NCBI RefSeq assembly: GCF_030272615.1 | Contig: NC_081410.1 | Location: forward strand, 138,794,849-138,858,848 | Direction: 5' to 3' | DNA: 64,000 bases | Source of the DNA: Cryptomeria japonica | Lineage: Eukaryota; Streptophyta; Pinopsida; Cupressales; Cupressaceae | In this document: piece after piece, positions 22,517-33,513 of the stretch | How positions within the stretch are numbered: position 1 is the first letter of the stretch | Layout of the letters: the number at the start of each line of letters is the position of its first letter | Notes under the pieces: generated by a model | The model's input: the letters and a program-made list of their open reading frames with translations, nothing else | Told to the model about the DNA's origin: nothing | Database searches by the model: none | Made by a program: the position numbers and the translations under genes

Positions 22517-23665
22517 TGATAGACTTATAAAGCACTAAGATGGGGGGGTGAATCAATGATAGCAAAAAAAATAACACTTTAATCCTAGACCGGTAAAAAC
22601 ATTTAACCAGTTTACTTAAGACTTTGCTTGCAATCCAAGGTGTTATAAAAGCATTCACAACAATCAAAACATCCACCATAACACAAGTATTTATACGTGG
22701 AAAACCCAACTAGGAAAAACCACGGTGAGATGGAACTCACAAGTTAACTATCTGTAGAAATAGGTAAATGGCCGATTAAGGTCTACAAAATGCTCTGTTG
22801 GGAGCAGATCTTGTTAAAGATCCCAAGCCTTGTTAGCAGCTATACCTGGTTAAAGGTAACCTCAATGGAGGATTTAGATCCAAGTTAATGAATCACCTTG
22901 TTAGAGGATTTGTACAATGAAGCTTGTTAGAGCTTACCCGATTAGGGGATTTAACTATTGTAGTGATCAGAAAACAACAGGTGGTATGATCTAGGAATAG
23001 CACATTCTGCTTGTTTAGATCCTTTTCTGCTCACTCAATACGGAATCACCAACATACTTTGTAACTCCTTCAACAAATCGCATCAACTCTAACTCATAAG
23101 ATCACTTGTATCTTGCATATGACAATAACTCATCATAATGTCTTTTTATAGACATTAGATTTCATGTCAGCTCAAGAACCTCAACACAATTTCCTAGGTT
23201 CGATCAATCTAGACAATCTTTCTTAACACATCACAAATCACCACAAAAATGTCGGTTGGTGGTAACACATCATGACCAGTGATAACTCATCACACAATCA
23301 GGGAAAACTGATTTGAACACCGATACCGGTTTAGTGTTCACCACATCAAACTCAAATATCGATTGTCTTTAAGCACCTCCTTGTCTCTCTCTGCTACATC
23401 TCGAAAACTGGTAACAGTGGAATTGTCCAAAATTGATTGTCTTTACTACATATACTGATTGTCTACATATACCAGTTTAGACACCTTCATACCAGTTGGA
23501 CTTACTCTATACATATGATATCGGTTTACAATATGAAGACTTAATAGTAGTACCAGTTTGACTAAACTAGGATGACTATGACAATATGAACATATGTGTG
23601 TGTATATGTGCCATCAATGACAACACATAAAGTCATCCAATACAAAAATCATCATCAAGACAACA
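22517..23665 (-). repeat. LTR-B 5' LTR
   Basis: The 5' LTR matches the 3' LTR at 16198-17344. The conserved copia LTR motif lies at 22694-22724. Most ACCGGT sites present in the 3' LTR are ACCAGT, ACTGGT-like or ACTGAT here. The right end CAAGACAACA is followed by the target duplication CACCC. Confidence 0.9.
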
Positions 23666-23670
23666 CACCC
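23666..23670. repeat. Target-site duplication of LTR-B, right copy (CACCC)
   Basis: Matches 16193-16197 exactly and marks the copia-A target. Confidence 0.85.
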
Positions 23671-23863
23671 TAATATTGTATTCAGCTTCCTTTATCTCAT
23701 CCGGAGATGTAGGAACATTCGGAGGAATATTATACACATTCAAGGTAATCTTCCAATAATCTTCATCGATGCATCTCAAGTGACACTCCATCTGGTTCTT
23801 CCAAAGAGAATAGTTCATTCCATTAAATCTCTGACTATTCTTCTTGTAAGAATAGGTTGCCAT
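23671..23863 (-). pseudogene. copia-A gag N-terminus
   Basis: The ATG at 23863 gives MATYSYKKNSQRFNGMNYSL, then WKNQMECHLRCIDEDYW and EIKEAEYNIR. This is the usual start of copia gag (F.G.NY.LWK..ME..L). The frame is cut by LTR-B and resumes at 16197. The start lies about 40 nt downstream of the primer site, as expected for gag. Confidence 0.85.
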
Positions 23864-23904
23864 CCCGAATCACCTCAAGCGGTCAAACTTCTTTCAGAGG
23901 ATCT

Positions 23905-23919
23905 AGCTCTAATACCAAT
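23905..23919 (-). other. copia-A primer-binding site
   Basis: The minus strand reads ATTGGTATTAGAGCT directly after the LTR end ...TTGCCAACA. It is an initiator tRNA-Met complement with one change from TGGTATCAGAGC, the same variant as in copia-C. Confidence 0.8.
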
Positions 23920-25290
23920 TGTTGGCAACAATTCAGAAAAATGAGAGGGGGAGTGAATCGGTTTTTTCAAAAACTTTACTTAACTCAAACACAATTTCAG
24001 ATTTGATAAATAATAGTGAAAGCAAGAATCAACACCACATCAATAACACACATAACACCAATATTTTTTATGTGGAAAACCCAATTAAGGGAAAAACCAC
24101 GATGGGAACCTACCCACAATATGATAATACCTTATTAGAAGTATATGAAATACTACAATGGGGAATGCACATTCATTCAGGCACACTGCCTAGAGCTCAC
24201 TGCTCAAAACACAATAACAACAAGGGCTACAACCCTGGAGAAGACTCACTATCTTACAAAAACATTCGGATTATATCCGAAAGATCATGAACTAATAGAA
24301 TAGCATCTCCTCATGTCTAGTTACGGTTCCGATTAGGCTCATATACTGTTCTTACACACTTCTTCACACTTCTTCGCACTTCTTTTCTACTACCGAAAGA
24401 TCAAAACATTATTCGCACATCACACACATTCGCAAATACAGCAAATACATCCGCAACATGATATTACATTAATTTATATATATCATCAACCTATCTTTCA
24501 AGGTTGGCTCAACCCACATCACAAAATACAAAATATAACCATACATGCTACATTATTACATGCGGACCAAAACAATGTCGGCTAATACATAGTATGGACC
24601 TAAATCACCACTTCGAATATGAAACACCTCCAAGAATTATGCCTCGAACATCCGCAACACACTACAATCATCATGTCGGCCAAGAACATGAAGGACACCA
24701 CCGGAATAAGGAAAATCATAAATAACATGCACAACAATCAATGCGGACCACCAACACAAATAGGACATGATCTAGAAACATCCTCAAGCATCATGAATTA
24801 CCACAACAACAACCGCAACATCACCACTTACTAGAATCTCCATCATCATCATACCGAACTTCAAAAACACAAACTAAATTGATTGTCAAACTGAAAGATA
24901 CACTTGCGGACCTCCAAATCATGAACCACTTGAATTGAGGACACACCAAAACATCCCAAGCACTCTGCCAAATCCATAAACCAAGATATTGCAATGCGGA
25001 GCAAAATCTAGAATGTTGATCAATACTGAACAACTGAAAAAACAACCACAATACCGGATCTCATAACTCAATCAAATCTCCATGCAAACCTTTGAAACTT
25101 TGGCAAAATCAACTGGAGATTTTTATCTCAAAATCTTGTAATCCGCAACAACTCATATGCAACGCACTGGCCAAACCAACTTACTTAAAATATGATTGCA
25201 ACACTAGAACACAGAGAGGAATATGTTGATGTGCAATGACAACACATCACTCAAACACATATTTGCACATTATCTCAACAATCTCCAACA
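23920..25290 (-). repeat. copia-A 5' LTR
   Basis: The left edge TGTTGGCAAC is fixed by the primer site. The right edge is less certain: either about 25279 (...CTCAACA) or about 25290 (...CTCCAACA). It has the G-rich TGAATC block at 23945-23960 and the conserved copia LTR motif at 24070-24101. About eight copies of a GCGGA/TCCGC word lie between 24440 and 25150. The 3' partner LTR has been lost. Confidence 0.75.
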
Positions 25291-25675
25291 TAATGATATT
25301 TATAATAATGTCATGGGTAGCTCTAAATCGCTTGCAATGGGAACTTTGGTAGTGATGTGTTATAGTGCCATGGTGGACTTTATACCTTTTCTTTTGGGAA
25401 TCTCGGTGTAATGTGGATGTTCTTGGGAGAAAATCTATCTATTGGAAACATGTAATCTTATATTGAGAATGTTTAAATCATGGTGTCATGTGGAGGTTTT
25501 ATTTTTGTAGTTGAAACTTTGGCAATGATTTGAGGTAATATTCTAGCATTGAGTATAGTGTGCATTGTCCCTTAGGAGCTTCTAGAGGTTGCAATGATAC
25601 AATTGGAGTTTAGTTGGCAAGGGATGTTTTGTTGAGAGCTCATAGAAATTGGATAGACTTAGGTTAGGCTAGAGA

Positions 25676-26660
25676 TGTGGAGAACTAGGGAGAGTTAAGA
25701 AAATCAAGTGTGAGAAAGTGACTTAAAAAGCATTAGAGGAAGTGTGATATGTTTTGTAGCAACATCGTTGTAATTGTCCAAATCATTGTGTTTTTTACAT
25801 TAATTTTGACAACATGGGTCCTAATCTTCATGCGAGTGTTGTTGGTCAAAATTTGTGTTCTTTTGATTGGTAGCGGATTAAATATTGTCCATGTAGTGGG
25901 ATTCCCAAGAGGCATATATGTCCTTGCTGAACAAGTTTCAAAGGATTGTGATATTGGGTGTCTTTGAGTCTTGTATACATTGCTCAAAGATAATGACTAT
26001 ATATGTTACCTAGGAAAATGGAAACTTGAATAGAATAATGGATATACATGAGCTTCAATGTAGCTTGGATAACTTGAGAATAGGTCTAGCAATGGTTGCA
26101 ATTAGTTGGATCTAAGCAAAAGATATGGATCTAAGCAACTGGCTATAGTTGTTATTTTAACTAGAGTTGAGAATGTGGTGCATAATCGAATCCTATTTTG
26201 GAGGATATTTAACTTGTGAGTTTATTTTCATTTGAGGTTGAATATAATGTCTTTGTGCCATTTAATGTGTCATCTTGGCTTGAGGATCTTATCTTTCATG
26301 TTTGGCCATGATGGAGGGTGAGATAGTTGGGGTTGAGATGGTAATCACTTGAAAGATGTTGCAAAACCTTCTATGAAGCCCATGAACTTAGAGGAGTCAA
26401 TCAATACAACATGGTTATACCTTAGGCAGTTAATTCACAAATTTATTGGAACTTCATTTTATTCTTCCAATATGCATAACAAGTTCAGATTAAGTGTGCA
26501 TACACCTTGCAAGTCCCAATGTTCAAAGTATTTGTCAACTAGTAATGTTTTATATGTTCTCATGAAAAGGCGTCTCACTTATGATTTGCTTTCTATGCCA
26601 TGTGTCTTCATTTTTATGATGTGTAGAAAAATATTAAGAGCATAATGTCATATAAGATGT
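25676..26660 (+). repeat. Long direct repeat, copy 1
   Basis: Begins GTGGAGAACTAGGGAGAG and continues through AGCAACATCGTTGTAATTGT to ATGGTAATCACTTGAAAG and a final ATAAGATG-like end. Copy 2 starts at 27369 with the same order of segments. The copies differ by many substitutions and small gaps. Possibly two old copies of one dispersed element. Confidence 0.7.
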
Positions 26661-27368
26661 GTAAAAGCATCTATCACATTGTAAGCATGCCAAAGATTTT
26701 ACAACATGTTTGTAAGAATATGTATGGGATGTTATGAGGAAATTATTCATGGAGAAAGTCAATGTGATTCCAATGAGTAATGTCATACCCCACCCAAGAT
26801 CTAGTTAATGGAGAGTTATATGATAGTTATTGCACACCTAGTTTCTCAAATTTATTTTTGTGCTTTGGGACCTACAAATGTTACTTCTTGAGGTTTTATA
26901 GCATGGTTTCATTTTCCTTTTTTTTCTCATGTGAACAAGCTTATTTAAGAGGGGCAATTATTTTAGGAGTGCGAGGGAGTTTTGTTAGGCCATATTTTGT
27001 GGTGCTGAAAATAGATTTTTTTTATCTTTCTTTAGCTTAGAAGCTTACATCCTTGATTTATTGATATATTATAGTTATTTTTAACCTAGGGGTTTAATTG
27101 TTGGATATTGTAAGGTTTTTTTTTTATTTGGGGTTCAAGAGGTAAGATCTACATGTCACAAGTTGAGCACTTGGTGATGTTTAGTGTGGTTTGCAACTCT
27201 TCTCTGTAGTTTATTTTTTTCTTCTTGAAGTTTCAATTTATATGACATTGGAGTTGAGGTTTGCATTGAGTTATTCTAATTAATACTTTTTTGGCCATTT
27301 CCTAACTTTGCACTTCATTATTTTTTCTCACTAACCATATGTGTGCTCCTTAATCTTTGTTCTTTGTG

Positions 27369-28300
27369 ATGTGGAGAACTTGGGAGAGCTAAGACAATCA
27401 AGGGTGAGAAAGTGAACAAAAAACTATTAGAGGAAGTGTGTTACATTTTGTAGCAACATGATTGTAGTTGCGCAAATCATTGTGCGTTATTTGGCATTGG
27501 TTTTGATGATATGAGTTTCATATTTCATTTGTGTTGTTGGTGGACTTTTGTGTTGCTTTGACTGACACTATACTAGACATGCAATGTGATTCCCAAGATA
27601 CATGTGTTCTTGGTGGACAAGTTTTATTGGACTCTAATATTGGGTGTCTTCAAGTCTTTAAATGCACATTGGTGTATTTATTAGGTCTAAGAAGATGGTA
27701 AGCTTGAGTAAAATAGTTCATATCTAGGGACATTAGTTTCAATGTCGATTGGATATGTAAAGAACAAAAGGTCTATCAATGGTTACAATTAGTAGGATCT
27801 AAGGAATTGGCTATAATCATTATTCCAACTTTAAAGTTGAGTATGTGGTGCATAATCAATCCTATTTTGGAGGATATTTAACTTGTATGTTTGTGTTCAA
27901 ATAACGAGTTGAGATTGAATATAAAGCTTCAACTATGTGACATTTAACATGTTATCCTAGGTTGAGATTTTTATCTTTCATGTTTGGGTATAATAGAGGA
28001 TGAGATAGTTGTGGTTGAGATGGCAATCACTTGAAGATGTTGAAAATGCTTCTATGAAGCTCGTGAACATAGAGGAGTCAATTGGTACAACATGTTTACA
28101 TATACCTTTGGTTGTTAACTCACAAATATGTTGGAACTTCATTTTGTTCTTGCAAGGTATATGACAAATGGGATTAGCTATGGCACACACACCTTACAAG
28201 TCCCAATATTCAATATATTTAAATTATTTATTAACTTGTAATATTTTTATATGTCCTCATGAAAAGGCATCTCGCTTATAACTTCCTTGCTATGAATATC
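27369..28300 (+). repeat. Long direct repeat, copy 2
   Basis: Begins GTGGAGAACTTGGGAGAG, with AGCAACATGATTGTAGTTGC and ATGGCAATCACTTGAAGA in the same order as copy 1. The start-to-start distance is about 1693 bp. The unit is noncoding. Confidence 0.7.
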
Positions 28301-28600
28301 ACCTATAGATGCAATGAATGCTATATAAAATATTCAAACTTGTAAAAAATAGATTATATATAAACACTAAGATTAACTCAAAATAATCAATATAAACTAC
28401 TACTCAATAAGATCAATTAATAAATTAAATTTAATCTTGATAAAACATTATATAATTTAACGCGTTGTTGAAAAAGCACCACCTAATCGATGGCATTTAT
28501 CCATTCACCATTACCCTTCAAACATCGGAATGTCCATTTCATAATTAAAAAGAATTTGTAAAGTGCTCCCCGAAATTTCGCCGTTCCTCTCATTCGACCA

Positions 28601-28800
28601 TCTAAATTATCCGTCTCTTTCATGAATTTTTAGTTTTGAAAAATCGACCTGTTTTCTTTTTTAAATGAAAACTTAAAATTCTACTCGATAGAATGTTTCA
28701 TCTAAATTACCCGTCTCTTTCATGATTTTTTAGTTTTGAAAAATCGGACTGTTTTCTTTTTTAAATGAAAGCTTGAAATTCTACTCGATAGAATGTTTCA
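28601..28800. repeat. Tandem duplication of about 100 bp
   Basis: Two units (28601-28700 and 28701-28800) begin TCTAAATTA(T/C)CCGTCTC and end GATAGAATGTTTCA. There are only a handful of differences, so it is much younger than the other repeats nearby. It lies about 650 bp beyond the 3' end of the WAV3-type gene. Confidence 0.85.
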
Positions 28801-29443
28801 TCCATCCACATCGATCGAAAGTCGGAGAGAATTGCGTGTTTTCTGTCAAATCTTATTTACTTTCAGGAGACTTTGTTTTCTTTAAAGAATACTTTGCTGA
28901 AAAGAAAAGTTCAGTGCATGTAAAGAAGATAAAAATGTTCAAATGGATTGATTCTGTGTCCCTTACAGGAAGAATGGATTAATCATTGAATTCTGAAAGT
29001 GTTGAAGCGAGCGGGTCCATTTCTGGGTGACTTTTCCAAATTGGGATTTTTCAAAATGGCAGGCATTTCATTGGCCCATTTTTATTCACAAGCAAAGCAA
29101 AATCATCCATATGCAATCTGGGATTGTTACAGAAGCGACACAGAGCAAGAAGATTTTCGGGCCTTCAAATGGGAACGCTGAACACAAAATTCATCTACGA
29201 ATTAAAGCGAAAACCATAGTTTTACTAGGTACTTCATTCAGGCAAACCACTTCCAGCTCGTTGGAATACATTACAAGGGAAGGAAGGAGAGAGCGGTGGA
29301 ATGTCTGTAAAATCACTACAGCGCTCTACAGGCTCGTATTTTGTACAAATTTGAAATGCAAGCAAGCGCACTGGAAATTTCATGGAAATTCCGGCGTCTG
29401 GTGAGCCAAAAGAGGCAGAGTGCACAGTAATCGCGAATAAAAT
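28801..29443. other. Downstream flank of the WAV3-type gene
   Basis: Nothing beyond short frames is seen (28773-28982, 29027-29404). They overlap in different frames with no domain. No retroelement was recognised. It may contain the transcript end. Confidence 0.4.
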
Positions 29444-29449
29444 TTTATT
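29444..29449 (-). promoter_or_regulatory. Polyadenylation signal AATAAA
   Basis: The minus strand carries AATAAA about 30 nt after the stop codon of the WAV3-type gene. It is the nearest canonical signal. The 3' UTR may extend further. Confidence 0.5.
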
Positions 29450-29478
29450 CTCACCAAATGAAAAGAGCATGAAAAGAA

Positions 29479-32400
29479 TTAAAACCTTGCGTTCTCAAAG
29501 CCGTGCAAATCACTGACCCGGTTTAAAGATTTCCGCATCATGGCGACCTTGGCGAGCCTCTCTGCTGCTCTCCAGGCTGAGGTTGGAGTGAGCGCTTCGC
29601 CATTGCTGTCCGTCTCATAGCGCATGATGATATCCAGTACTGAAGAAGATGTAGGGGTGGCGGGTTCTCTGTGCAGTCGATCGCGGCTCTCTCTCTCGCG
29701 GATCATTCTGGCCTGAATACGCTTAATCTCCGCCTCCAAGGCACTTCGCATCTGGTCCACGGTTCGTGTCGCGGCAGCACAGTTCAACATTGCTTTTGCT
29801 TTATAGAGGACCTGTTGGGCTCCGTTGGCGTCACCGCGATCGACCATGGTTCGAGCCTCGCCAATGGCCTGTGCCGTGCGGAGCTTAATTTTGTACTTGT
29901 CGACTTGAAAGTTGATGCAGTTAGGGAAGCCACGGGTGCTTTCCGGGCGTGGGATGGATAAAGACTGTTCTTTCCCGTACATTACTTGCTGTGTGACAGG
30001 ATCCTTGAAAGAGCAATTCACACTGAGAACATTCATGGAATTAGGATACCTGACCGCTGGAACTTTAAGCTCCACAATTATGTCTCTTTCTTCGTCTGCG
30101 TACAGATCTCCGAGCTTTACAGTTCCGTAGTCGTCGAGAACCCTGGTTTGAAAGCTCCCGGCATAAATGCTCTGCAACTCAACCCCGGGCGTGGAACAGC
30201 AGGAGACTGTCAGCTGGACGTCCTGGACAACGACGCTTAATAAGCCCCCGATGCATTGAGCGAAGGCATCTTCGGCACCAGATTCAGAAGAAATTGCATG
30301 CATTTTGGCCGCGCTTTGGTCGCTTCCGAAGCCGAAAGCGTGCACAGGGATCTCAATGTGACCGTAGCGAGTGCTTTGTCTGATGGAAGCTAGGTCACTG
30401 TGTGTTGATGCAGGAGTGCTGAAGCTCCGCTTGTCTTGTCCGTCTGAAAGCAGCATAATGGATGCTACAGGGTTTCGTTCGCGGCGATCTTCGAGGATTT
30501 TCGCTGCTTTCTTTAAGGCGTCCGGAACATTTGTGCCTTCGCTGCAGACTAAGCGGTCGATCACACGGCGAGCGGCCCTTTGCCCCTGCGGAGCCATGCG
30601 CCTCAGCGGAAATACGCGCTTGGCGGAAGCCGAGAAAACTACCACCGACAGCCTGTCGGCGGGGCTCAGTGAAGAAATTACCAGCCTCATTGCCCGTTTT
30701 AGCAGCTGTAACTTCGTTCCTGACATGCTGCCGCTTATGTCCAGGACGGTTACAAGATCAATGGATGCGCGGTAATTTGGATCCAGGATTAATGAGGGTG
30801 AATTTTGCTTCATCGTCTTCTGCTGCGGGGGGTTTGCAGGCGGAGCTCTTACCTGCAATAGGACTGTAAAATTTTCGCATGATTTACCAGCGGCGAGGAC
30901 TTGAACCTCCGGCTGTATTGAAATCTCCACATTTCTTCTTCTCAGAGCGCTGGTTTCTGAAGAGGCGTCTTTGTTCTGGACGGCCTCGGGTTCGACCACG
31001 AAACCTTTGAATTCGAACTCCTCTTCTTCTTCGTGAATTGTACTGAATGCTGTTGTGGCTCCATTTGACCTCGGATTTGGATCCAAAGGCTCGTCGTCGT
31101 CGTAAAGGGGTTCGGATGGAGCAATTTGCCTGCTTCCTCTGGGAGTAAAGGACGATTCTGAAGAAATATCAGATGTATTATCAATATTATTACTGGTTCT
31201 TCGGTTGCTGCTTCTAGGAGTGAGCACTGAGGTTCTCTCGGCTTTTACTTCCTTGTGAGCCACGCTGACGGTCACCTGCGATGGTACTTCCTTCCATTTT
31301 GCCCTGCAAACGGGGCATACCAGGTTTCCATGCTTCACGTTTGAAGCGATGCAAGGAAAATGGAAAGCGTGAGAACATTCCGCTGTAAATATTGCGTGCC
31401 CTTGCCCAGGCTTCATCGTCTGTAAGCACATTGCACAGGTACTCTGCAAAATAACAGCGTATGGACTCGTCAGGAACAACACACAGTAAACAAATAAAGA
31501 TAAGCTTGTGCTGTCAACAATCACATAGTTGTTTCAACAGATTCATTCAGGTTCTGTGTACCGGATTTTTTTGTCTCAAATTATCAAATCCCTCAGAGTC
31601 GCACGCATGAAAACAAGGAGAAAGAAAAAAGCAGTAATACGGCGTCGGTCTCTACAGATTTTCGAAACTGATAACTCATTGCAGGTCAACCTTAAATCAT
31701 TTCTTTAGCTTTGTTCGGGATTTTAAGATCAAAAGGTCAACTCTAGAAAAAAAAACCTGAGCTGCCTGCCTTGCCTTGTCGTTCTAATTGTTGGGTGAAA
31801 TTCCCGAGGGGCATAGGTAGCAAACATCCTAAAAAGAAGATTTTCTACATGAAAGCTTGAGATGTCGATTTCGCAAACGAGAACAGGCAACTGATATTTT
31901 CCAAAATTAGAACAAAACTAACAGCTCATTCAAGTTCAATTACAGACACTGTGCTGGAAAAGCGTAAAGAAATATCCCTTGAGAGCCAAAAATGGCGTAA
32001 ATTTTCCACAGCATTTCAGAAAAGTCATGCCAGAACAGCTCAGAAAATATTAAATTTCCATTCCAACAGCCAGACACAAAGACTCGGCGACACATTTAAA
32101 GCAATTTGTGCAAAAACAGGCGAAAAGCTTCACACGTTAAAGATAGCAAACCTTTTCACCAATATAACACCAATATAAAATGCATAGTCTTTGAGAAAAC
32201 TATGAGAAACTTAAACTCTGGAAATCACCACTACAAAACGCAAAGCCTTTGAGAAAACAGTAAGAAACTTACTCTGGAAAGCCTGATACTGTTCCTGAGC
32301 AAGCTCAATCTGGAAGGCGACCTCGGGGACGAAGGAACAGAACCTTCAGTAAGCGGAACATTCTCGATATTCCTCACTCTAGGACTCGCACTGGTCCGGC

Positions 32401-32788
32401 ATTGCAACCTAGGGCTACACTGCGACTGAGAACACATTCTGGGACTCGAACCGGAGACCTGAGAGAGCGAAGACTGCACCCTTGAGCTATTCCCACCGGT
32501 CTGGCACCGCAGGCGCGGGCTAGGACTAGTCTGGCACTGCAGCCTAGAGGCACTGCCAACATTTTCCAATTGCTGCAATCTTGGACTGGAAACACAACTA
32601 CTACCCCCGCCTTCTGCAAAACCCAACATCGGGGCACCAAAACCGCCATTACCACTACTACAATCCGCAGGCGCTCTGGGACTCGCAGTCGCAGCAGCAG
32701 AATCCAAAGCGTCAAGGTCATCTCGAGGAATCGATGTACAAACCGTAAGCCCCAGAGCGTTTCGAGCCCTTCTCCACCCGGTCCCCAT
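29479..32788 (-). CDS. WAV3: WAV3-family RING-H2/vWA E3 ubiquitin ligase (exons 32788-32273 and 31443-29479)
   Basis: This is the one intact host gene, 826 residues when spliced. Exon 1 (172 codons) starts MGTGWRRA, the signature start of plant WAV3/WAVH proteins, followed by a Ser/Pro/Arg-rich tail. The donor is AGA/GTAAGT at 32272; the acceptor TTTTGCAG ends at 31444. Phase is 0 on both sides. Exon 2 opens with a C3H2C3 RING: C175, C178, C195, H197, H200, C203, C215, C218. An acidic linker (EEEEEFEFKGF) follows, then a vWA domain from about 398 with MIDAS DISGS at about 406, SEGTN and LLSDGQD. The C-terminus is helical. In Arabidopsis this family acts in root gravitropism and auxin-linked growth as E3 ligases. 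Exon 2 is clearly GC-richer than the surroundings. Which paralogue (WAV3, WAVH1/2, EDA40) is unclear. Confidence 0.93.
31444..32272 (-). other. Intron of the WAV3-type gene, 829 bp
   Basis: GTAAGT at the donor and a T-rich tract ending TTTTGCAG at the acceptor. No repeat or transposon is seen in it. A minus-strand frame extending exon 2 to 31524 is intronic read-through and was not used. Confidence 0.85.
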
Positions 32789-33105
32789 AATCTTTCCAAA
32801 ATCCTTTTTTTTCCCCAGGATGGCCTGTTTTTAGCCCAAGCAGACAAACCGGGCAGGTGCACAGGTTGCCAAAAGCATGGCTTCCATCGCCTTCAAACAC
32901 CGAATCGGACAAACCTCATCATCTTCATCATTATCCCTCTCCTCCTGCACCTTCTCCTCCAATTCTTTATCCTCCCCTCGTTCCCTTGTCCGTTCCTTCA
33001 ACCGCCTAATCCGCTGCCTCTTTTTACAAGTGGCGACTAAAGTCCAAACCCCAAATCCACCTGCAAATATCTCCTGCAAAAGCGAAAGCTCTCTGCTCTA
33101 ACAGC

Positions 33106-33122
33106 TGCTCTCTCTCTCCCCC
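33106..33122 (-). promoter_or_regulatory. GA-rich 5' leader tract
   Basis: The plus strand TCTCTCTCTCCCCCC reads GGGGGGAGAGAGAGA on the coding strand, about 320 nt upstream of the ATG. GA/CT tracts are common in plant 5' leaders and core promoters. A T/A-rich TATTATTTAT at about 33154-33163 (minus ATAAATAATA) just upstream could serve as a TATA element. Confidence 0.4.
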
Positions 33123-33186
33123 CTTTGATTGCAAATACAGATGCTTGATTACCTATTATTTATCATGTCCAGATGCCATGAAATGG

Positions 33187-33232
33187 GGGATGATGAAGAT
33201 GCAGATGCAGATGCAGATGATGATCATCTGCT
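33187..33232. repeat. GATGCA/GATGAT short repeat in the WAV3 upstream region
   Basis: GATGATGAAGATGCAGATGC-type units are reiterated over about 45 bp, ending GATGATGATCATC. It is a simple repeat in the presumed promoter or distal leader. Confidence 0.7.
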
Positions 33233-33283
33233 AATCATGCCAATCTTATTATTACCGTTTTGCTTGTGATTTCCCAAACCGGC

Positions 33284-33295
33284 ACGTGTACACGT
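33284..33295. promoter_or_regulatory. G-box/ABRE palindrome upstream of the WAV3-type gene
   Basis: ACGTGTACACGT is a perfect 12-bp palindrome whose left part completes a CACGTG G-box (33283-33288). It lies about 500 nt upstream of the ATG. ACGT-core sites are bound by plant bZIP and bHLH factors. The role here is inference. Confidence 0.45.
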
Positions 33296-33513
33296 ATTCC
33301 CGTGGTTTCATTTAGGGTCAACGTCCTTAGCGCTCACGGGAACCGTTGCAGAATTTGCCGACAGACAGACGGAACCCAAACCCTCTTTTATCTTATGATG
33401 ACACTTCCCAACTCCAAACGCTCTTTCTTTCTGTTTCCGTTTCCTCTTCTCTTGCAATTCACGCCCATTTTCTCTTCTAAACAAACCGCTTGCTTTTAAC
33501 TGTAGTTACAGGG

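Larger units (their letters stand above)
16198..23665 (-). mobile_element. Complete non-autonomous LTR retrotransposon (LTR-B) nested in copia-A gag
   Basis: The element is about 7.47 kb, on the minus strand, with two LTRs of 1147 and 1149 bp, a tRNA-Met-type primer site at 22504-22516 and a polypurine tract at 17345-17360. Its CACCC target duplications match perfectly. The interior holds a coiled-coil/zinc-knuckle ORF (ORF A) and a long ORF of unknown function (ORF B). No protease, integrase, RT or RNase H motif is seen in any frame. It has the parts needed for mobilisation in trans, presumably by a copia element, so I call it non-autonomous. About a dozen differences occur in the first 145 bases of the two LTRs, so the insertion is not young. 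Confidence 0.88.
12815..25290 (-). mobile_element. Ty1/copia element copia-A, decayed, split by LTR-B
   Basis: On the minus strand the 5' LTR (23920 to about 25290), primer site and gag start are on the right. Gag stops at 23666 and resumes at 16197 after the nested LTR-B element. The two halves meet within one reading frame: the right part reads to EAEYNIR, and the left part continues with VKEALLSALIDSEM. The rest of gag, protease, integrase and RT follow leftwards to about 12815, where the RNase H is cut off after DDQKSTF. The 3' LTR is missing. Stops, a protease-region duplication and an RT deletion show it is dead. Confidence 0.85.
25291..28600. other. Noncoding stretch built around two diverged direct repeats
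   Basis: No protein or RNA gene is seen. It contains the direct repeat pair listed separately. Between the copies, TGTCATACCCC near 26784 resembles a Ty3 LTR start, but no matching end was found. Short plus-strand frames (26349-26645, 26780-27040) lie in repeat DNA and have no domain. Confidence 0.5.

Noticed and set aside
26780-27040. TGTCATACCCC near 26784 as a Ty3 LTR start
   Set aside because: No matching CA end, target duplication or second LTR was found, so it was not called.
30371-30869. Plus-strand frames of 134 and 135 codons
   Set aside because: Antisense to the vWA exon of the WAV3-type gene, which is GC-rich and so leaves long antisense frames.
29479-31524. Single-exon reading of the RING/vWA gene from an ATG at 31524
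   Set aside because: The first 27 codons lie in the intron. A good acceptor at 31444 and the MGTGWRRA first exon with a GTAAGT donor give the family's normal N-terminus.
32374-33040. Overlapping frames on both strands around exon 1 of the WAV3-type gene
   Set aside because: They overlap MGTGWRRA exon 1, whose start, splice donor and reading frame are well supported.
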